From NCBI RefSeq assembly GCF_003063665.1, contig NZ_NESF01000002.1:124001-188000 (forward strand): DNA of 64,000 nt, written 5' to 3'. How positions within the stretch are numbered: the stretch's first letter is position 1; each line of letters starts with the position of its first letter. This document shows positions 62,776 to 64,000 of this stretch, piece after piece. The notes below the pieces were generated by a model that saw only the letters and a program-made list of their open reading frames with translations, made no database searches and was not told where the DNA came from. The translations under genes and the position numbers were made by a program. This DNA comes from Limnohabitans sp. Hippo3 (GTDB taxonomy: Bacteria; Pseudomonadota; Gammaproteobacteria; Burkholderiales; Burkholderiaceae_C).

Positions 62776-64000
62776 CTAATCGGGCTTGTTGGCGTCGGCA
62801 GCTGCGGCGGCCCGCAACTTGTCCTTCTTGCTGGGGCGTGAACCTTTGACACCCCCATTGCCGGATGACGGCGGTGGCGGGGTTTCGGTGGGCTCAAAGC
62901 CTGGAATTTCCTCCAAAGCGAGTTCCAGGCTTTCGCGTTTCTGGATCAACTTCCAGTGCGCGAGCGCAGCGGCGGTGACAAAGCTTACCGCGTCGCCGTG
63001 CGCCCCGGCCCGGCCCGTGCGGCCAATACGGTGGGTGTAGTCGGTGGCCGAGCGCGGCAGGTCGTAATTCACCACCACCGGCAGCATGGCGATGTCGATG
63101 CCGCGTGAGGCCAGATCGGTGGTCACCACCACATCCCAGCGGCCCGCCTTGAATTCACTCAAGACGTCCTGGCGTGCGCCTTGGCTCATCTCGCCATGGA
63201 ATGGCGTGGCATAAATGCCCGCTTTGTACAGCTTGTTCGCCACATGCTCGCAGGCGTAGCGCGTGGCCACAAACACCAGCACCTGTTTCCAGCCATTTTC
63301 GGTGATCAGGTGGCGCAGCAAAGCGGTGCGGCTTTTCTCGTCCACGCGGATGGCACGTTGGGTGATGTCAGGCTGATGGCCTTCAAACGCTTCCACCGTG
63401 ATGCGCACAGGCTCGCGCAGCAGCTTGGCCGCCAAGACTTCAACCTCGGGCGCGAACGTGGCTGAAAACAGCAAAGTTTGGCGCTTGGGCGGCAGCAGCG
63501 CCAGTACGCGTTGCAACTCGCCGGCAAAGCCCAGGTCCAGCAGGCGGTCGGCTTCGTCCAGCACCAGGTGCTGCACATCGGCCAGGCGTACAGCGTTCTG
63601 GTCGATCAAGTCGAGCAAACGGCCAGGCGTGGCCACCACGATGTCGGCCCCGCCGCGCAGCGCCATCATTTGCGGGTTGACCGAAACACCACCAAACACG
63701 GTGTTCACCTTGAGCGACTGCGGCAGCTTGTAAGCCAGATTGGCCAGCACATCGCCCACTTGCACCGCCAGCTCGCGCGTGGGCACCAGCACCAGCACGC
63801 GCACTGGGCGGCGAAAGTTGGTCTGGCGTGGCGAAGCCAACAAGTGCTGCAGCAGCGGCAGCGCAAAAGCCAGCGTTTTACCCGAGCCGGTGGGCGCGGT
63901 GGCCCACACATCGACCGACTTCAACACTGCCGGAATGGCCTCGGCCTGGATGGGGGTGGGGGCATACAAGCCCATGTCACCCACAGCGCGCAAAAGCGCA
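62776..64000 (-). CDS. DEAD-box RNA helicase, RhlE-like (partial, N-terminus outside)
   Basis: The frame runs open to the right edge (ALLRAVGDMGLYAPTPIQAE at the visible start), so only the extreme N-terminus is missing. Motifs: Q motif PTPIQAEA, I APTGSGKT, Ia PTREL, Ib TPGRL, II LDEADRLLDLGF, III SATF, and in the second domain TTDLASRGIDI and HRIGRTGRAG. A short basic C-terminal tail (SRPSKKDKLRAAAAADANKP) follows. The DEADRLLDLGF form suggests RhlE-type helicases of ribosome assembly or mRNA decay. Confidence 0.92.
   Translation of the reverse strand, partial: ALLRAVGDMGLYAPTPIQAEAIPAVLKSVDVWATAPTGSGKTLAFALPLLQHLLASPRQTNFRRPVRVLVLVPTRELAVQVGDVLANLAYKLPQSLKVNTVFGGVSVNPQMMALRGGADIVVATPGRLLDLIDQNAVRLADVQHLVLDEADRLLDLGFAGELQRVLALLPPKRQTLLFSATFAPEVEVLAAKLLREPVRITVEAFEGHQPDITQRAIRVDEKSRTALLRHLITENGWKQVLVFVATRYACEHVANKLYKAGIYATPFHGEMSQGARQDVLSEFKAGRWDVVVTTDLASRGIDIAMLPVVVNYDLPRSATDYTHRIGRTGRAGAHGDAVSFVTAAALAHWKLIQKRESLELALEEIPGFEPTETPPPPSSGNGGVKGSRPSKKDKLRAAAAADANKPD

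Overview
The window is GC-rich, densely coded chromosomal DNA of a betaproteobacterium, most likely Burkholderiales/Comamonadaceae (a freshwater Limnohabitans/Rhodoferax-like lineage is an inference). The main reasons are gene orders familiar from that order: rplU-rpmA-obgE-proB beside rppH and proS with a divergent ispB; yqgE-ruvX-pyrR-pyrB-pyrC'; and rubredoxin divergent from thiD-hemL. A PHA-synthase-like gene and livHMGF-type loci with an acyl-CoA ligase fit as well. No rRNA, tRNA, CRISPR array, integrase or complete insertion sequence was seen.

Layout. 1-5.5 kb: the N-terminal end of a PHA-synthase-like gene, an Rrf2 regulator, then a rightward MerR regulator / unknown protein / unusual photolyase / cryptochrome-DASH cluster. 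5.5-7.1 kb: two membrane proteins (TRIC/UPF0126 and an EamA transporter). 7.1-17 kb: an accessory, defence-like block made of hipBA with three evenly phased operator-like palindromes, a divergent HTH regulator, a type III restriction-modification pair (mod-res, with an AT-richer target-recognition segment) and a large DUF4238/SEC-C protein of unknown function. 17.2-30.5 kb: acyl-CoA catabolism, with a FadB-like fusion and a thiolase leftward. Rightward are an acyl-CoA dehydrogenase and a tightly coupled operon (TetR, SDR, carboxyltransferase, acyl-CoA dehydrogenase, hydratase, biotin carboxylase, acyl-CoA dehydrogenase) that resembles acyclic-terpene (atu) or leucine/isovalerate (liu) gene sets. 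30.5-33.7 kb: a small zinc-ribbon protein, NhaR-type LysR, TerC and DUF2062. 33.8-43.7 kb: a leftward LIV-type ABC importer operon containing an acyl-CoA ligase, facing away from an AtuA-family gene that is split in two, then a PcaF-type thiolase. 43.7-64 kb: mostly housekeeping genes (DUF1841, a frameshifted lytic transglycosylase, proS, rppH, proB, obgE, rpmA, rplU, ispB, plsC, the pyr operon, a class I CPD photolyase, rubredoxin, thiD, hemL), a vapBC-like toxin-antitoxin pair, a DUF6172 gene and the C-terminal part of a DEAD-box helicase that runs off the right edge.

How the genes work together. The 20-43 kb genes can be read as an uptake-activation-degradation chain: periplasmic binding protein and permease, CoA ligase, acyl-CoA dehydrogenases, biotin-dependent carboxylase, glutaconyl-CoA-type hydratase, AtuA, thiolases. 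Branched or isoprenoid acids are the most economical substrate guess, but the substrate is not proven. Three photolyase-family genes of different subclasses in one window suggest a sunlit habitat. The two clearest candidates for something not well described are the type III R-M locus with its DUF4238/SEC-C companion, and the MerR/unknown/atypical-photolyase transcription unit. Short GC-rich palindromic repeats recur at four places. A separate nested inverted repeat lies at about 43.77-43.94 kb.
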